Origin: Liolophura sinensis
Taxonomy: Eukaryota > Mollusca > Polyplacophora > Chitonida > Chitonidae
Assembly: GCF_032854445.1 (NCBI RefSeq)
Contig: NC_088297.1
Span: 5,083,991-5,147,990, forward strand
Length of the DNA stretch: 64,000 nt
Direction: 5' to 3'
Of the stretch, positions 47,039-59,573 are shown piece by piece. The first letter of the stretch is position 1, and each line of letters starts with the position of its first letter. Position numbers and translations under genes: made by a program. The notes beneath the pieces were generated by a model. The model ran no database searches. It was not told where the DNA came from and saw only the letters and a program-made list of their open reading frames with translations.

Positions 47039-50000
47039 TAGGGGGCCTCCGTGGCTCAGTTGGTTAGCGCGCTAGCGCAGCGTAATGACCCAAGAGTCCT
47101 TCACCAGTCCTGACTTGCCGTGAGTTCAAGTCCAGCTCATGCTGGCTTCCTTTCCGGAAGTACGTGGGAAGGTCTGCCAGTAACCTACGAATGGTCGTGG
47201 CTTTCCCCTGGGCTCTGCCCGGTTTCTTCTCACCAAAACGCTGGCCGCCGTCACATAAGTGAAATATTCTTCAGTACGGCGTAAAACACACCAATCAAAT
47301 AAATAAATTTTTAAAATATTTCAGACTGAACAAAGTGTACAGTGGAGTACAGATGTTTAGAACAAAACATTTAATAAATATTTATTTCATTGGAATTTAA
47401 TGACCTAATGAACAATATTTCTCTTTAGCGACACTTTATTTTGTGTTTACGGGCAAGCCGACACTGAAAAATCCAAAATTAAAATAAAACTGATAATCCA
47501 CCTTTTTATTTTGTACGACCTTGATATATTTATGATTTTTCACGTTTATCAAGGAATTCCGATCAAGAAAATCTGTCTTGAGTAGCAAAAAAGTACTGGG
47601 ATAGTCCACATTTCCAACAAATTAGAGGATTTTTAAGTGTTATTTTCATTTTAAACCCTCCTCCAACATTGAAAACAGATTTATTCTGGCCATAAAACAC
47701 TAATTTAAACTGATATGGCCTCATATACATGTTAACAGTTTGGTCTACACATGTACGTGGGCAGAACGGAGTACAGGTGAAAATCACTGCAATCAACCGA
47801 CAAGCATGGTGTCATCAGGTGAAGCGTTTATTGTTACTCACACCAGGTTGACGACAACTCCACAGGCAGCTGTAATCATCATGATCGTGGCGTCTATTTC
47901 GTAATCTTCCTCTACAATCCGCAAAATGGCCACATACACCAGGATTCCCGTCACCACCCAGATGAACAGGACGGACACCAGCGCTCCGATGATTTCTGCA
48001 AAGCACAACACAGTAACTCAGTAATTATGCAGAAGAATTGTGCATTTGCCATGCCTACTTATACATCTGTCCACCAGCTTCCGTCAATTTGTACATATGT
48101 GGAAAACGTTTGTACATATGTGGGAAACGTTTGTACATAAGTGGAAAATGTTTGTACATAAAACGTTTGTACATAAGTGGACAACGTTTGCTCATAAGTG
48201 GAAAACGTTCGCACATAAGTGGAAAAGTTTGCACATAAGTGGACAACGTTTGCACATAAGTGGACAACGTTTGCACATAAGTGGACAACGCTTGCTCATA
48301 AGTGGAAAACGTTTGCACATAAGAGGAAAACGTTTGCACATGTGAAAAACGTTTGCTCATAAGTGGACAACGTTTGCTCATAAGTGGAAAACGTTTGCAC
48401 ATACGTGGAAAACGTTTGCACATACGTGGAAAACGTTTGTATAACTTCAAGACAAAGTCACTGATTGCTTTTGTATATCATGTGCAATAGGTCAAATGGA
48501 TGTAAGATTTAATCAATATTTAATCAAATATGTTTTGTCTTCGTTAAACTTTTTGTAGGTGGACTTCATTCTTTGAGCAATTCGTGTTATTACAATCATG
48601 GTTATAATTTAGTAAAGGACCTAAAATATTTCCCCTGCCTGATTTTGAGAAATATTTTGTAACGTTTACTTGCCTTTAAAAACGCGGTGTATTGGATAAA
48701 ATTTTATAACATTTACTGTACTTTCGTTATCATCACTTTCATATCACCACTTTTGTTATCATCACTTTCCTTATCACCACTTTCATTATCATCACTTTCA
48801 TTATCATCCTTACCATTATTATCACTTTCATTATCATCCTTACCATTATTATCACTTTCATTATCATTCTTACCATTATCACCCTTGCCATTATCACCAC
48901 TTCCATTAGCATTACCATTATCACTATCATTATTACTACAACAATCACTACCACATTAACAGGATCCTCATTGGCGAAATAGACTGTGCTTTAATTCGGG
49001 CACTAAAGGCCTAAGAAAACAGAACTAAGAAAACCATATTTTACCTGCGCGGTACCAGCCAAAACTCAACTTCTTAGTTGCTGGCCTCGATCCTAAGTAC
49101 AGTGCCAAGAGACTGATCATAAAGCTGGCGAAGTCCGTCAACATGTGAGCTGCGTCTGACAAAATGGCCAAGCTGTTACCAAGAATACCTCCTGCAATAG
49201 ATGCCAGACCACATATTTGTTTGTATAAATACTTAGGTAATGGATTTGTGTTTGTATTATCATTCTTCTAGTTTGATAAATATGAAAAATATGCTGTTGC
49301 TAGGCTTAATAATAACGTTAACGATAACTGAAAAGTCAATAGGTTAAGGTCACTGATATTGAACAGTGTTCATCCCTATGATTTATGGAATTTGTTCAAG
49401 AGATCTACAGTATCCAATGAAAAAGGTATACTGCATGGCTGTTATGACCTTGAAAAAAATAGATCAAGGTCATTGTAAATGTATAGTGCTCTGCCCTCAT
49501 GATTTAATGAAAGTGTAGCATAAGATTGGTGTATCTGCCTTACCTACCGGAAGGTCAGGAGTAAATTATTAACTGTATTCTATTCTAGGATTTCAAGTCA
49601 GCGAATGTGTTGAATTAAATTGGGATAAAACGTTTTTCGTTTACAAGACTTGTGCAGAAATGGTAAAAATAAGACAAACTCTAAACAGGCTGACCAAGCA
49701 ACGTCAGTGTTACCTAGAGCTTCTCCCACCATGAACACCAAACACAACAAACTGGCGATTATTAAAGTTCTCCGCGCTTTGGTATCAAGCCTCTTCTCGC
49801 TGACGTTGCCATGACAATGCTGACCTGATAACCAAGGAAAACAAAAACTGCAACAACAATATTACTACACTTTTGTCATTCAGAGAATATTCTAGTTAAA
49901 CTTATTTTTGACTGCCATGCTTGACTAGTATATCTTATTGGTTACTGAAGAATATTTCACTTACAAGTATAGGCCTACGTCATGCGTTTGACCGAGGTCA

Positions 50001-53000
50001 AGGTCGCACGAAAAGGGAAACAAAACAAAACATGGAAAGCTATAAATGCATCTAGTTCGGAAGCAGAGAAAAAACAGTGCAGCCGAAACAATACTCATAT
50101 GTTATAGTTCCTTTGTACTAAAGGTGAAATTTTCAAAATTAAGTTTCAGGTCTTCGCTTTATTCGCTTATTTCGTTGCGCCGTCAACAATGTATAGGTGG
50201 AATACATTATGGATGCTTTGTAACATGTAACATGTCCCAGACCAAACAAAGGAATGAAAGCATAAATAAACAAAAAAAATGGTTGTTGAACGTGAACAAC
50301 TAAGTTTAGCTTTACAGTATTATTTTTTCTTTTCGGCCACGGTCAACTGAGACAAAATATTCTATGTAAAACAGGGAGAAAACAATAAAAGACCATACCA
50401 GAGTTTATGACGTCACCATTGATAGCACCATTCAGTTCCGGGTCAATACTGTGGTAACTTCTGATCAGATCATGAAAAACAACAGTTCTTTGAATTACTT
50501 TAAGTGATATTAGAGACAACATTTAAACACAATTACACGCTAAACACCGGGGGCAAAAAAGTCTATCTAGTAACCTGAGTACAAAGCTGCACTGCCGAGA
50601 TTAATTTATTTGACTAGATTTTTACACCGCACACAAGAATATTTCATTCATAAGTCAAAGACAAGCACTATGGTGGTAGGAAACCGGGCACAACCCAGAG
50701 GAAACCCACGACCGTCTGCAGGTTGCTGGGAAATCTTCCCACGTAAGGTCGGAGAGGAAGCCAGCATGAGCGGAGCTTGAACTCACAGCGACCGCATTGG
50801 TGAGAGACTCCTGGGTCACTGCGCCGAATCGGTCAAGTAAGACAGTAATGCCATCGCATAATATAGTCTTCGCCGGTTCTTGAAAAAGCAAGACTTCTGA
50901 AAGTCTGAAAACATCTGAAAGCAAAAATCTGAAGCACGAAAACTCACTTCGGAAAACCTGGATTTTCGATTCAAAGGTTTTCACGACGAAGAGCCTGTGG
51001 ACAAGCATTTATTCTATTGACATTTAAGAAAACCCATAACGGTACATCTCGGTAATATGCTACAGATGTGCGACTTTTATTTTCCTATCGTATATGTTTG
51101 CCTATAATTCATATGTTTCACTGCAACGTAAAATTCATAATTATTATCGACATCAAGGCAAGGAGACAACTACAGCGCAAGCATAATACAATCCGAAGCC
51201 AGCCAGAGGCAATTATTTTATAACCCTGGTCCGATAACGAGAAGTTGTTCGTTATAATTAAATGATTGGTCCACACATATAGTATCTATATGACCCACAC
51301 ATCTTTGCGCACTTACCTGGCCCCCGAAGCCAGTTCCATACACATCAATTTTCCATGTCCATTCACCATTATGCCACTATTTATAGATAACTTACATCCA
51401 GATAAATCAATAACTTATAATCACTACTCAGGCAGTATGGTACGATTACCACGGGGCCTGTACGAATATATAAGCCTACGATGCCCAGACAAACGCATTT
51501 GTGGTGCGAGATGACAATGGTAACTGACGCAGAATTCAGGACAACATCTTTAAAACATCGGAGTGTTTTGACTTTTATAGGGGCTTTATACTTCGGTTAT
51601 ACTGCACACAACGTACCGTGTGCAATAAACTGAGATTTAAAACCCGTTTTCGGAACTGTCTACGTGGAAAAATATGGGATCCGTGTGCAATCCACGCTGT
51701 AATTGCATGACGCCTTATCAGAGTTTTATCATTTTAAGATTAGAATCATGGCATCGAGGCTGGCAGAATACCTCAAGTTCGAGGGGTCTAGCATAAAGAG
51801 CGACGTATTGGGGGTTTTCCGCTCCAATTATATGCAGTCCAGACGCTTGACCCGATTATCCCATACAAGGTCAAGTGCCCTGTTCTCGCTTAACATTTGC
51901 GACCCATATACACAAGCCGGGTCAAAGATTTCTAAAAACAGTTCTGTCTTATTAATGGTACAAGACTTGTGAACTACGAGTTTGAAGTAAGGTCACAACT
52001 ATATACAGAAACAGTGACGTAATGAATTAATTTGAATGCACCGCTTTGGACCACTCGGGTAATGCTCCCAATGACTGCTTACGTCATTTTCACTCCGGCT
52101 GTTAATAAATCTATTTGAACCACGAGGGTTTCGTTATCACACACACCTGTTATACTTATAGATGAAGGTTATAGGGAGTCCTTTACTAGCTTGGGGACTG
52201 TATCATACAATACTGTTCTCGATATTAGAATCATCCGCCATTTATTTATTTATTTGATTCAAGTGTTGCACCGTACTCAAGAGCATTGTGGTAGGAGGAA
52301 AACGGGCAGATCCCGGAGAAAACCCACGACCATCTGCAGGTTGCTGACAAAGCTTCCCACGCACGACCAGATAGGCAGCCGGCATGAGCTGAGCTTGAAC
52401 TCGCGGCAACCACAGCGTGCGGCTCTTGTTATTGCGCCGCTCTGGAACGTTAACCACCTCGGTCACGGAGGCCCCTAATCGCCCTTAGGAGCCGCTCTGG
52501 CCCATAGCTTCACACATGACGTCACTAATCCGTGTGTTTAGCATCCACATTTCACACTGAACCTTTAAGACAAAATTTTACAGTCCTATTTATGGAATGC
52601 AAAAGCGGTCAAAAATTACAACCAAGACCTATTCACTATCAATCTGAATTTGTCTTCCCGATTGACGAATTTCTAGCAGCAAAAATTCAAAACAATATTC
52701 TAATGACTATTCTTATTCCTACTGTTGTCCTTCCCATGAACAGTCACTTGTGTACTGAATAGTCTTACTTCTTAAATGAAATTCGGACTTGATATAAATG
52801 TTTGTCTTGGGCGACAACGGATGAATGAATGAATGATTGGCAACATTGATACGAAATCTGTGCCTTGAGGACTGATTTTTATGTTTGGTTTGAATATGCA
52901 TGTTTTACAGATAAATATAAAATGTCTTGGTTTTAATATCACGTTTGGCATGTCAACTTGAGAAAATTGAGCTAATATTCTGAATTTTGTTTTTGATTTT

Positions 53001-56000
53001 TTTTCTACTTTAGCATTCCAAACATATCAGGCCGTTCAATAATAGTAACGGCCATATTGCAGCGCTGTGGTTATATAACGTCCAAGAATTTAGGTGTCGT
53101 AAGACTTAAGTATGTTCCAGTTAATAAAAGCAAAACTAATTTCCAACACAACTACACAACTACAACTAAAATAAGAAAAGAGAGCGGGAACACGTGGAGA
53201 GCATTTTCGCTATACCTGAGGTCATCTTTCAAAGACTCTAGCATTTTCAAGGAATCGCCAGTGGAGAAGAGAAAAATAGTCTCTGACGCTGTGAAGGTTT
53301 TGACTACATATATTTTACAAGGACAGATCCTATGCCCAAATATCTACTTCCACTTAGATGACCCCTACTATACTGCAGTCACCAGAGATTCGAATATATT
53401 CTTATATAAAGCCTTCAACCAATATGGTCCAGGTCAATAATCGCAAGGTCAACTTCCAAACCACCATTCAACACAACAACAATAAACTAACATAGGATAT
53501 AAAGATAGAATCCAGAATGGATTCACGCATAGAAAAGCAATCAAAAGTTTTCAATGATGACTAAAGGACGTCAAGAAACGCTCCAGATGAATGAACTTTA
53601 TCACTATCGAAACAGTGTATATACCTTGCTAGTTTGTGTAGTTTTTGTTGTTGTTCATCAAAATAGTTATCTCAGTCAAATTTGCGCTTTGATTGTAACT
53701 GTTCATATATCCAGTGTAGTGATCTATATCACAATAGGTCACTTATCAGACACGTATGTGCTTCTCAAAGCACAATTCTACAGACCAAAGTTTAGATAGG
53801 TATACTACTTCCCATTAGTATCGTATTGGGCCAAGACGTACAGGGAAAGGTCTGGACAGCACCCTGCGGATGGTCGTGGGTTTCCCTCGGGCTCTGCCCA
53901 GTTTCCTTACACCATAATGCTGGCCGCCGCGTATAAGTGAAATATTCTTGAGTGCGGCGTTAAACTCCAATCAAATAAATAAATATTGTTTCAAGACTGG
54001 TATTAAAAATTAACTCTTTGAACTCTTTTGAACAATGGGCCCCGTAGTTGCCCGGATATGCGAAGGATTTGATGAAATGTGATATCAGAACGGCATATTT
54101 GTCATTTAATAAAAGAGATAGTTTTTGCTCAAGGGAAAAGCTACTCGTACAACGCACGCGCAAACCTGCTCCTAAATCTAGACATGCAACTTATAAGACT
54201 AGTATGACAATGCACACTGACCGAGAATAAAGTGTGTACAGATGTGCATATCACATGTGATATATCCTAACGGGTAAATGTGTACGTACACGATGACCGT
54301 GTAAACATCACTGCTAGTGCGATAACGTTCTAACGGCATGAATTGACATGTTGTGAAACAGCCTAACTCGTACAAAGTTCACAGTATCCTGACCTCCATG
54401 ATGGAGCCTTGTTGCTAATTACTGTATTTACTGTAAACCTTCACACATACATAAATATGACCAACACCCTCCCACTACAGCAATACCAACAACAACAACA
54501 ACAACACCTCCCCCCCCCCCCCACCACCATCCTACACAAACTTTCCCAGATTGTTCCACTTTTGGACATAGTGGACGTCTTTGCTAAATATCATGCTGGC
54601 ATGAATTTCGCTGAGTGAATAAACTAATGCACCCATGAACGACCATGTGTAGTCAAAAGATCTCTTTGTGTAAATAACTCTGTATTTCAAAATAAAAAGT
54701 GACCCAGATGCTAATTTGAAATCAATCTATATACCGGTACCGCATCCTATTAGTGAATGATTCTTGACTATGGCGTTAAGCAAGGAACAATTAAACACAC
54801 ATATATACCGGTACGGTAAAGTGATAAAAGTACTTAACTAGGCCGAGTTACTATCTCAAATTAATACTATTAATAGGAAAACAACAATTTGATCGTGTTT
54901 ATGAGTCAACAGAGGTTTCATATCGTGGCCCCCCTCATACTCATTAAATTGGCACGTGTGGAGATAAAACGCCTTCCTCCTGATTATGACTCGCTGGACA
55001 TACCATAATGTATCTATTTATTTATTATTCATAGTACTTAGTTTCACCATTACTTTGCTTATACGTGTATATCGAACAGTACGAACAGGGTCTTACAGGC
55101 AATGGTTAAACTGCTGGACATGACATGCCACAAAGAAGCCAACCAATATCTCCAACAAGGAACTTCTTTCCATTCCGATTTTGCACATTTTGTGTGTTAT
55201 CTTGAGTGCCGACATTTGCATACAACTCATAGATCGCGAATGGCGTTCCATTTAAGCCGACAGTCAAGAAATTCAGTTCCAGAATAACCTGAAATACCAG
55301 CAGTCATCAGTTTTTAGTTCCGCAGAGAAGATAGTCGAGTTCTTTTGGCATGACGCTCACTAACTATATACACAGAGAACTTAATTTAGCCCCGACCCAA
55401 CCTCCCCTACTCCCACACCACACCCGGTTTCACTTTGGCGATTTTGTACACGTGCGATTGATGTTCTCTGTATCAAAAAGAGTGTACAATGTGATTGGGT
55501 GTAAACCACGTGACCCTTTGGCTAATGAAAAACGGCAAAGTGCTTGGAATTCATGTGTTTTAATGATAACAGATGCATTTCTGTCATCAATGGTTTTGAT
55601 GTGAAACAATCACTTTACAAGTTATGGTTCTGAAGTGGACGGTGTTGAAGCAGTGGTTGAAATCACACACTAAAAATGTCATATGCTATCTATTGTAGTG
55701 TTTTACGGTAATGCAGGGTGTATCCGGGAGTGTCTGGATGACGGCCTCTAGACGCTCAGTCAGGGGAAGTCGCTACCATTCCTCGTGCAAAGCAGCTTCC
55801 AAAATGGGCCAGGTGGATGCCTTGCTTGCACACGACGACTATAGGGTCCAGGTTGGGAGCTGCCTTGTTCGAGGAATGACAACGGCTGTGATTGTGTGTG
55901 ATTGTGTGTGTGTGTGTGCGTGCGGGAGGGGAGGAGGGGGAATCCCTTGTTCACACACGACGACTATCTGGCCCAGTTGGGAGCTGCCTTTCTCGAAGAA

Positions 56001-58191
56001 TTGACAACGGCTGTGATTGTGATTGTGTGTGTGTGTGTGCTTGCGGGGGGAGGGGTGGGGGGGGGAATGCCTTGCTCACACAAGACGACTATCTGGTTCA
56101 GTTGGGAGCTGCCTTGTTCGAGGAATGACAACGGCTGTGATTGTGTGTGATTGTGTGTGTGTGTGTGCGTGCGGAAGGGAGGGAGGAGGGGGAATCCCTT
56201 GCTCACACACGACGACTATCTGGCCCAGTTGGGAGCTGCCTTTCTCGAAGAATGACAACGGCTGTGATTGTGTGATTGTGATTGTGTGTGTGTGTGTGCT
56301 TGCGGGGGAGGGGGGGGGGGGGGGGGGAGGGGGAATCCCTTGTTCACACACGACGACTATCTGGCCCAGTTGGGAGCTGCCTTTCTCGAGGAATGACAAC
56401 GGCTGTGGTTGGGGTTGGAGGGGGGAGGGGAGATCCCTTGCTTGCACACAACGACTATCTGGCCCTATGGGATACCGGCGGGTTTTTCTTCCCACAATTG
56501 GTGGCGCTAGTGGGAATTGCGACTTACACGTCACGTCTTTTGTTGCGCGACGCTAAACATGTTGCGTGCTGCTGTTTCATCTGTGACGTATTTGATCTAG
56601 CCATTGTGACATTGGGCTGTTGACGCTGCAGTGGAATGTCCAGCGTCATTGAAATGACGTAATGCGTCCCACTTCGGGACTCCTGCCGGTATCCCATTGG
56701 GAGCTGCCTTGCTCAGGAATAGAAGCCACGTCCATTTTGAATAGCTTTTAAATCAATATCATTTGACGTATACCATTGTTGGTGTGGAATAAAAGGGCAT
56801 TGTATTTACTATATATATATATATCTATCCTCAAAATCAATCAAAAAGCACATAAAATTATCTTCAATGACATTATGGCGTTAAGCCATAATCATTCATT
56901 CAATGACATTATGTTTCCTCTCACCATAACGCTGGCCGCCGTCGATTAAGTGAAATATTCTTGATGTATGTGCTTTAAAACATTTACGGTGCATCAACCA
57001 CTGACGTTATAAATGCTCTACATTTACCTATTGATCCTGTATTAAGACAAAATATGTATCTTAGTTGCGCTTTGATTGCAACTGTTCATGTATACGTGGT
57101 GATCTTTCGACTACTAAAATATCTCGAAATACAAACTCGTCGGCACACAGTGGGGAGGCTGGATATTTTTTAATTCCGTGAGGTCGCGCTAGTGTAAAGC
57201 AGGACCTCGAACCCTTGTTACGCCAAGAACGGTTTGTAGCGTAACGTCTACACTGTTACAATGTATCAGTTTCTCTTGTATCGTCGTATTGTTAATAATA
57301 TGACGTCATCATGATGAGCTGGGAAAGGAACATTTCACGTCAATAAAATGACGTCAAGCTCCTGCTGCCGCGCGTTTGACAGGTTCCCGTTTGCCCAGTG
57401 TGACCTGAAAATTTTTCTGATGTGATGATGAAATGAGGCGTGTAGAGCTGATTTGATGGAATGGTTCAAAACTTGTCATTTGAGTCTATACGTCATCGCT
57501 GGGCGACTTGACTTGTTCTTGTGTGACGTCAAGTAAGGCAAAAGTAGAATCGCAAGATCCGTAACATGTGCCAAATAGCCACTGATATAGGCCTATACCT
57601 CTGAAAATGGTTATAACTTAGGACAACAATCCAGATTACAAGAAGGGCCTATACCTTTACTTAACCTGAACTACATGTAAAGTACAGCATTCACTGAACG
57701 GTCCCTCCTCCCTACCACTCTCTTTAATTTTTTTCGCACATATAGTACGGTTATAAATAACAAGATGAAATTAAGTTTTGACATTTCTTCGGAAAATATA
57801 TTGGTTTCAATGAAGTATAGAGTAAAAACCGGGGCATACAGTTCGTGCCTTAAAAGTGGGATGGGGTCTGTGTCGATATAAGCATCAAAATTAAGTTTCT
57901 TATATACATTAACTATAACAAATAAATATAATCAGCATAAATACCAGTGATGTAAAGAAAACCGGAAATGATTATCGCCATCTTTTCTTGTCTATTTTTC
58001 TTTTTTTTTCTTTTTTTTGGTAAAATTTGATTTGTTTTTAAATCGGGCAAAAACCTTAAAATCTACATCACCGTAACAAGTAAGTGCACATATTCCTCAT
58101 AGTATAGACTTGCTATAAAGTTCAACGAAACAGTCAGTGGATCTTACCTGTTGGATTCTGTTAATTGTATTAGCGAACCCTTTTCCTCCAT
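44042..58191 (-). CDS. SLC30A (ZnT) zinc transporter, ZnT2/3/8-like, nine coding exons
   Basis: Exons in transcript order: 58148-58191, 50399-50448, 49714-49824, 49045-49191, 47842-47995, 46626-46878, 45433-45538, 44918-45052, 44042-44187. They sum to 1146 nt: 381 aa plus TGA; all borders are GT/AG and all phases close. Family members export Zn2+ from cytosol into vesicles or out of the cell in exchange for protons, as dimers. Six membrane segments are visible. The zinc-site motifs are SDAAHMLTD (H84, D88; TM2) and HVLGD (H232, D236; TM5). The TM4-TM5 loop is His-rich (HQHAHGHGHSHS and HSHSSGE repeats, about 175-203). The cytosolic C-terminal domain ends in CKECQDPKD. The short N-terminus has a QHCHG motif, as in vesicular ZnTs. 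Intron 1 is 7.7 kb. Class ZnT2/3/8 (or ZnT4) is inferred from length and motifs; the orthologue is not fixed. Confidence 0.93.
44405..44512. repeat. Foldback/MITE-like element in the last ZnT intron
   Basis: Arms of 40 bp (44405-44444 and 44473-44512) are inverted copies with about five mismatches, both starting ATGGTTACTCAGCGA at the outer end. The loop is 28 bp. No coding content. Confidence 0.88.
45170..45425. repeat. CTTTCA-rich low-complexity repeat in ZnT intron 7
   Basis: Loose repeats of TTTCACTTTCAAGTTAG and ACTTTCA. It reaches the donor side of the exon at 45433. On the transcribed strand it is purine-rich (GAAAGTGAAA). Confidence 0.75.
45631..45900 (-). mobile_element. SINE family 1, full length with TSD, in ZnT intron 6
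   Basis: Tail (TTTA)n at 45631, head ending GAGCCACGGAGGCCCCC. TGATGGGAATGA flanks both sides (45619-45630 and 45901-45912). Confidence 0.95.
46083..46600. repeat. 37-bp GC-rich minisatellite in ZnT intron 6
   Basis: The unit is CCACCCAGCCGCAGAACG plus CCAACACTGGGCGCCACGC-type, 37 bp, about 12 copies. It decays into AT-richer copies after 46470. It is open in five frames over hundreds of bases because the units lack stops; these are not genes. Much more GC-rich than its surroundings. Confidence 0.93.
47008..47038. repeat. Poly(A) run next to a SINE
   Basis: About 29 A residues directly before the SINE head at 47040. A poly(A) on the head side is unusual for this family and may be the tail of an older insertion. 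Confidence 0.8.
47040..47309 (+). mobile_element. SINE family 1, full length, in ZnT intron 5
   Basis: GGGGGCCTCCGTGGCTCAGT head to CACCAATCAAATAAATAAAT tail. Confidence 0.93.
47310..47841 (-). other. Rest of ZnT intron 5
   Basis: AT-rich with no further feature seen. The 77-codon frame at 47563-47796 (-) has no domain. Confidence 0.4.
48093..48440. repeat. 21-bp minisatellite in ZnT intron 4
   Basis: The unit is CATAAGTGGAAAACGTTTGCA (variants ACAACG and CATACGTGG), about 16 copies. As 21 is a multiple of 3, long open frames appear on both strands (7-residue periodicity). It sits between coding exons and is not part of the transporter. Confidence 0.93.
48725..48952. repeat. Imperfect microsatellite (TTATCATCACTTTC)n in ZnT intron 4
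   Basis: Built from CATTATCA, CACTTTCA and CCTTACCATTATTA blocks, with a 36-bp higher period around 48800-48870. Confidence 0.85.
49195..49713 (-). other. ZnT intron 3, no further feature
   Basis: AT-rich intron. A repeated AGGTCA...TTGA...AGTGTT/AGTGCT theme near 49340-49500 may be an old local duplication. Confidence 0.4.
50602..50826 (-). mobile_element. SINE family 1, diverged
   Basis: AATTTATTTGACTAGATTTT at the tail side to GCATTGGTGAGAGACTCCTG. The outermost head is lost. Confidence 0.83.
52236..52474 (-). mobile_element. SINE family 1, with core deletion
   Basis: (TTTA)n then ATTCAAGTGTTGCACCGTAC; the core segment with ATTTCACTTATACGACGGCG is missing. The head ends GTCACGGAGGCCCC. 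Confidence 0.85.
53837..53985 (+). mobile_element. SINE family 1, 5'-truncated
   Basis: GTACAGGGAAAGGTCTGGAC to CCAATCAAATAAATAAATAT. Confidence 0.83.
54482..54522. repeat. (CAA)n and poly(C) tract
   Basis: CAACAACAACAACAACA followed by about 12 C residues. Confidence 0.8.
55822..56465. repeat. Minisatellite of 115-125 bp units with GT and poly(G) cores
   Basis: About five units. Each has CACACGACGACTATCTGGCC, GTTGGGAGCTGCCTT, a CGAGGAATGACAACGGCTGT stretch, (GT)n and a G-run with AGG. Unit length varies with the GT and G runs. Long open frames across it come from the low-complexity runs. A stranded end of one unit (TTGGGAGCTGCCTTGCTCAG) lies at 56698, beyond an insertion. Confidence 0.9.
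56467..56697. mobile_element. MITE-like inverted-repeat element, 231 bp, inside the minisatellite
   Basis: The ends ATGGGATACCGGCGGG (56467) and CCTGCCGGTATCCCAT (to 56697) are inverted repeats; inside them TTCCCAC and a GGGA-containing stretch continue the pairing loosely. The interior is non-coding and CpG-rich, with several TGACGT or ACGTCA motifs. It splits a repeat unit between CTGGCCC and TTGGGAGCTGCC. No transposase. Confidence 0.78.
56908..56985 (+). mobile_element. SINE family 1, core fragment
   Basis: TGTTTCCTCTCACCATAACG to a diverged TTTAAAACATTTA end. Confidence 0.72.
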
Positions 58192-58700
58192 ATTTACCCA
58201 GGTGTAAGTTTGTACCTGTTTCTACCTGTGCGAGTCGTTTCCGTGTAATGTTTCGGGTTGATCTGCGCTACCACCCATCGACAAGGCCCTTATAACCTCC
58301 CCCTTCCCCACCCCCACATGTAAGTGAGAACCTCAGCATCTGCTATAGTAAAATCCCGATGTTTTCGTCCCTTATGTGCATCACGTAGAATGAGATACAT
58401 TCGCAGTTGTTTAAACTGCATGCGATGTCAGCATGTAATGTAAATCAGTCAGAGTGGATCTAACATTATACTCACGCGATTTAAGCAAGCTAATTCCAAG
58501 GAAAACTTTCCTTTTTTAAACGTGGCCAAGTCGTATAATTAAGGTAATTACAGGTGTTAGCCCCGTGACCCCGTATCAGAGGCAAAAATTAGGGAGGTGT
58601 GCAACAAACCTAACACACAGAATCTCCCCTTAAGTAACGTGTGCATCACTGATATGGAAATATACTCACTGGCCTTTACAAGTTTCTTGGTACATGTTCA
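58192..58700 (-). promoter_or_regulatory. Upstream region of the ZnT gene
   Basis: Directly upstream of the first coding exon. One GTGTGCA (58639-58645) reads TGCACAC on the coding strand, matching the core of a metal-response element, the MTF-1 site that controls several zinc-transporter genes. A single match in about 450 bp is weak. A repeat-like segment at 58566-58655 overlaps it. Confidence 0.22.
58566..58655. repeat. Short dispersed element, copy 1 (CCCGTATCAG ends)
   Basis: CCCCGTATCAGAGGCAAAAA, then GGTGTGCAACAAACC, then CGTGTGCATCACTGATATGG. The outer ends are imperfect inverted repeats. Resembles 62055-62152. Confidence 0.5.
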
Positions 58701-58861
58701 AGGTGAATTACTAACGATGCAGGAAAGTAACAGGTGAACGTATTATACAAACAACAAATTACTTAAAATGTGACATATACCATATTCTTGATATGGGAAT
58801 CTATCCCTTTCAGACAGTATACTTTTCTACTGAACAACAACGGTCACAATAAATATTACTG

Positions 58862-59135
58862 AGGTATGTAACAAACACTGAGGAATAATGTACGGCATTC
58901 GTGAATAATGAAACAAACATTGGTGAACAATGTAACAGACACTGGTGGACAATGTAACAAACATTGGTAAACAATGTAACAGACACTGGTGGACAATGTA
59001 ACAAACATTGGTGAACAATGTAACAGACACTGGTGGACAATTTAACAATCATTGGTGAACAATGTAACAGACACTGGTGGACAATGTAACAGACACTGGT
59101 GGATAATGTAACAAACTTTGGTGAATAATGCAGCA
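58862..59135. repeat. 22-bp minisatellite, about 12 copies, 44-bp dimers
   Basis: ACACTGGTGGACAATGTAAC and ACATTGGTGAACAATGTAAC units (22 bp) alternate. Unrelated in sequence to the 22-bp array at 19.6 kb. Confidence 0.9.
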
Positions 59136-59573
59136 AAGTGCTTGTGAGTTTCTAAGTGTAAGTTTGGGACAGTACATGTAAGATAAATGAAGCTGGTAAG
59201 TTACAAGTAGCATTGTGATTTTTCCTTTGTTTACTTTCCTTTATTTATTTATCGTATTACTGTGATACGAGCGTCATAGACCGAGCATTCTCCAAGTCCT
59301 AACGGACATTACAGGAGAGTGGGAATCCACAAATGTCTCTGTCCATGGCCGGGTTTGATCCCGCACCTTCTGGTCCACATTATAAATTATAAGGTATTGT
59401 AAAACCAAGCGACCCCGTGTAAACTCTTCAAGACGACGGTCATGCGGACATTTGCCATTTTGCTCGCGCCTACCAGCGTTATTCGCGCGTTTGAAAACAC
59501 TAAATAACATGGACAGCAATACAAAGCTCTGCTTCACGGAGGAACAAGTCGGACAATGCGTACATGCTATGAA

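Larger units (their letters stand above)
50449..58147 (-). other. ZnT intron 1 (7.7 kb), repeat-bearing
   Basis: The intron is inferred because the exon at 58148-58191 and the exon at 50399-50448 join in phase. It holds SINEs at 50602, 52236, 53837 and 56908, a G-rich minisatellite at 55822-56465 and a nested inverted-repeat element. Open frames at 51703-51972, 53057-53440 and 55350-55604 (+) show no domain. Confidence 0.7.

Noticed and set aside
53057-53440. 127-codon open frame in ZnT intron 1
   Set aside because: No recognisable domain, no transposon ends and no splice context. It might be a relic, but I cannot support a gene.
55711-56623. Long Cys/Val/Gly-rich or His/Thr-rich frames
   Set aside because: Produced by (GT)n and poly(G) runs inside the 115-125-bp minisatellite.
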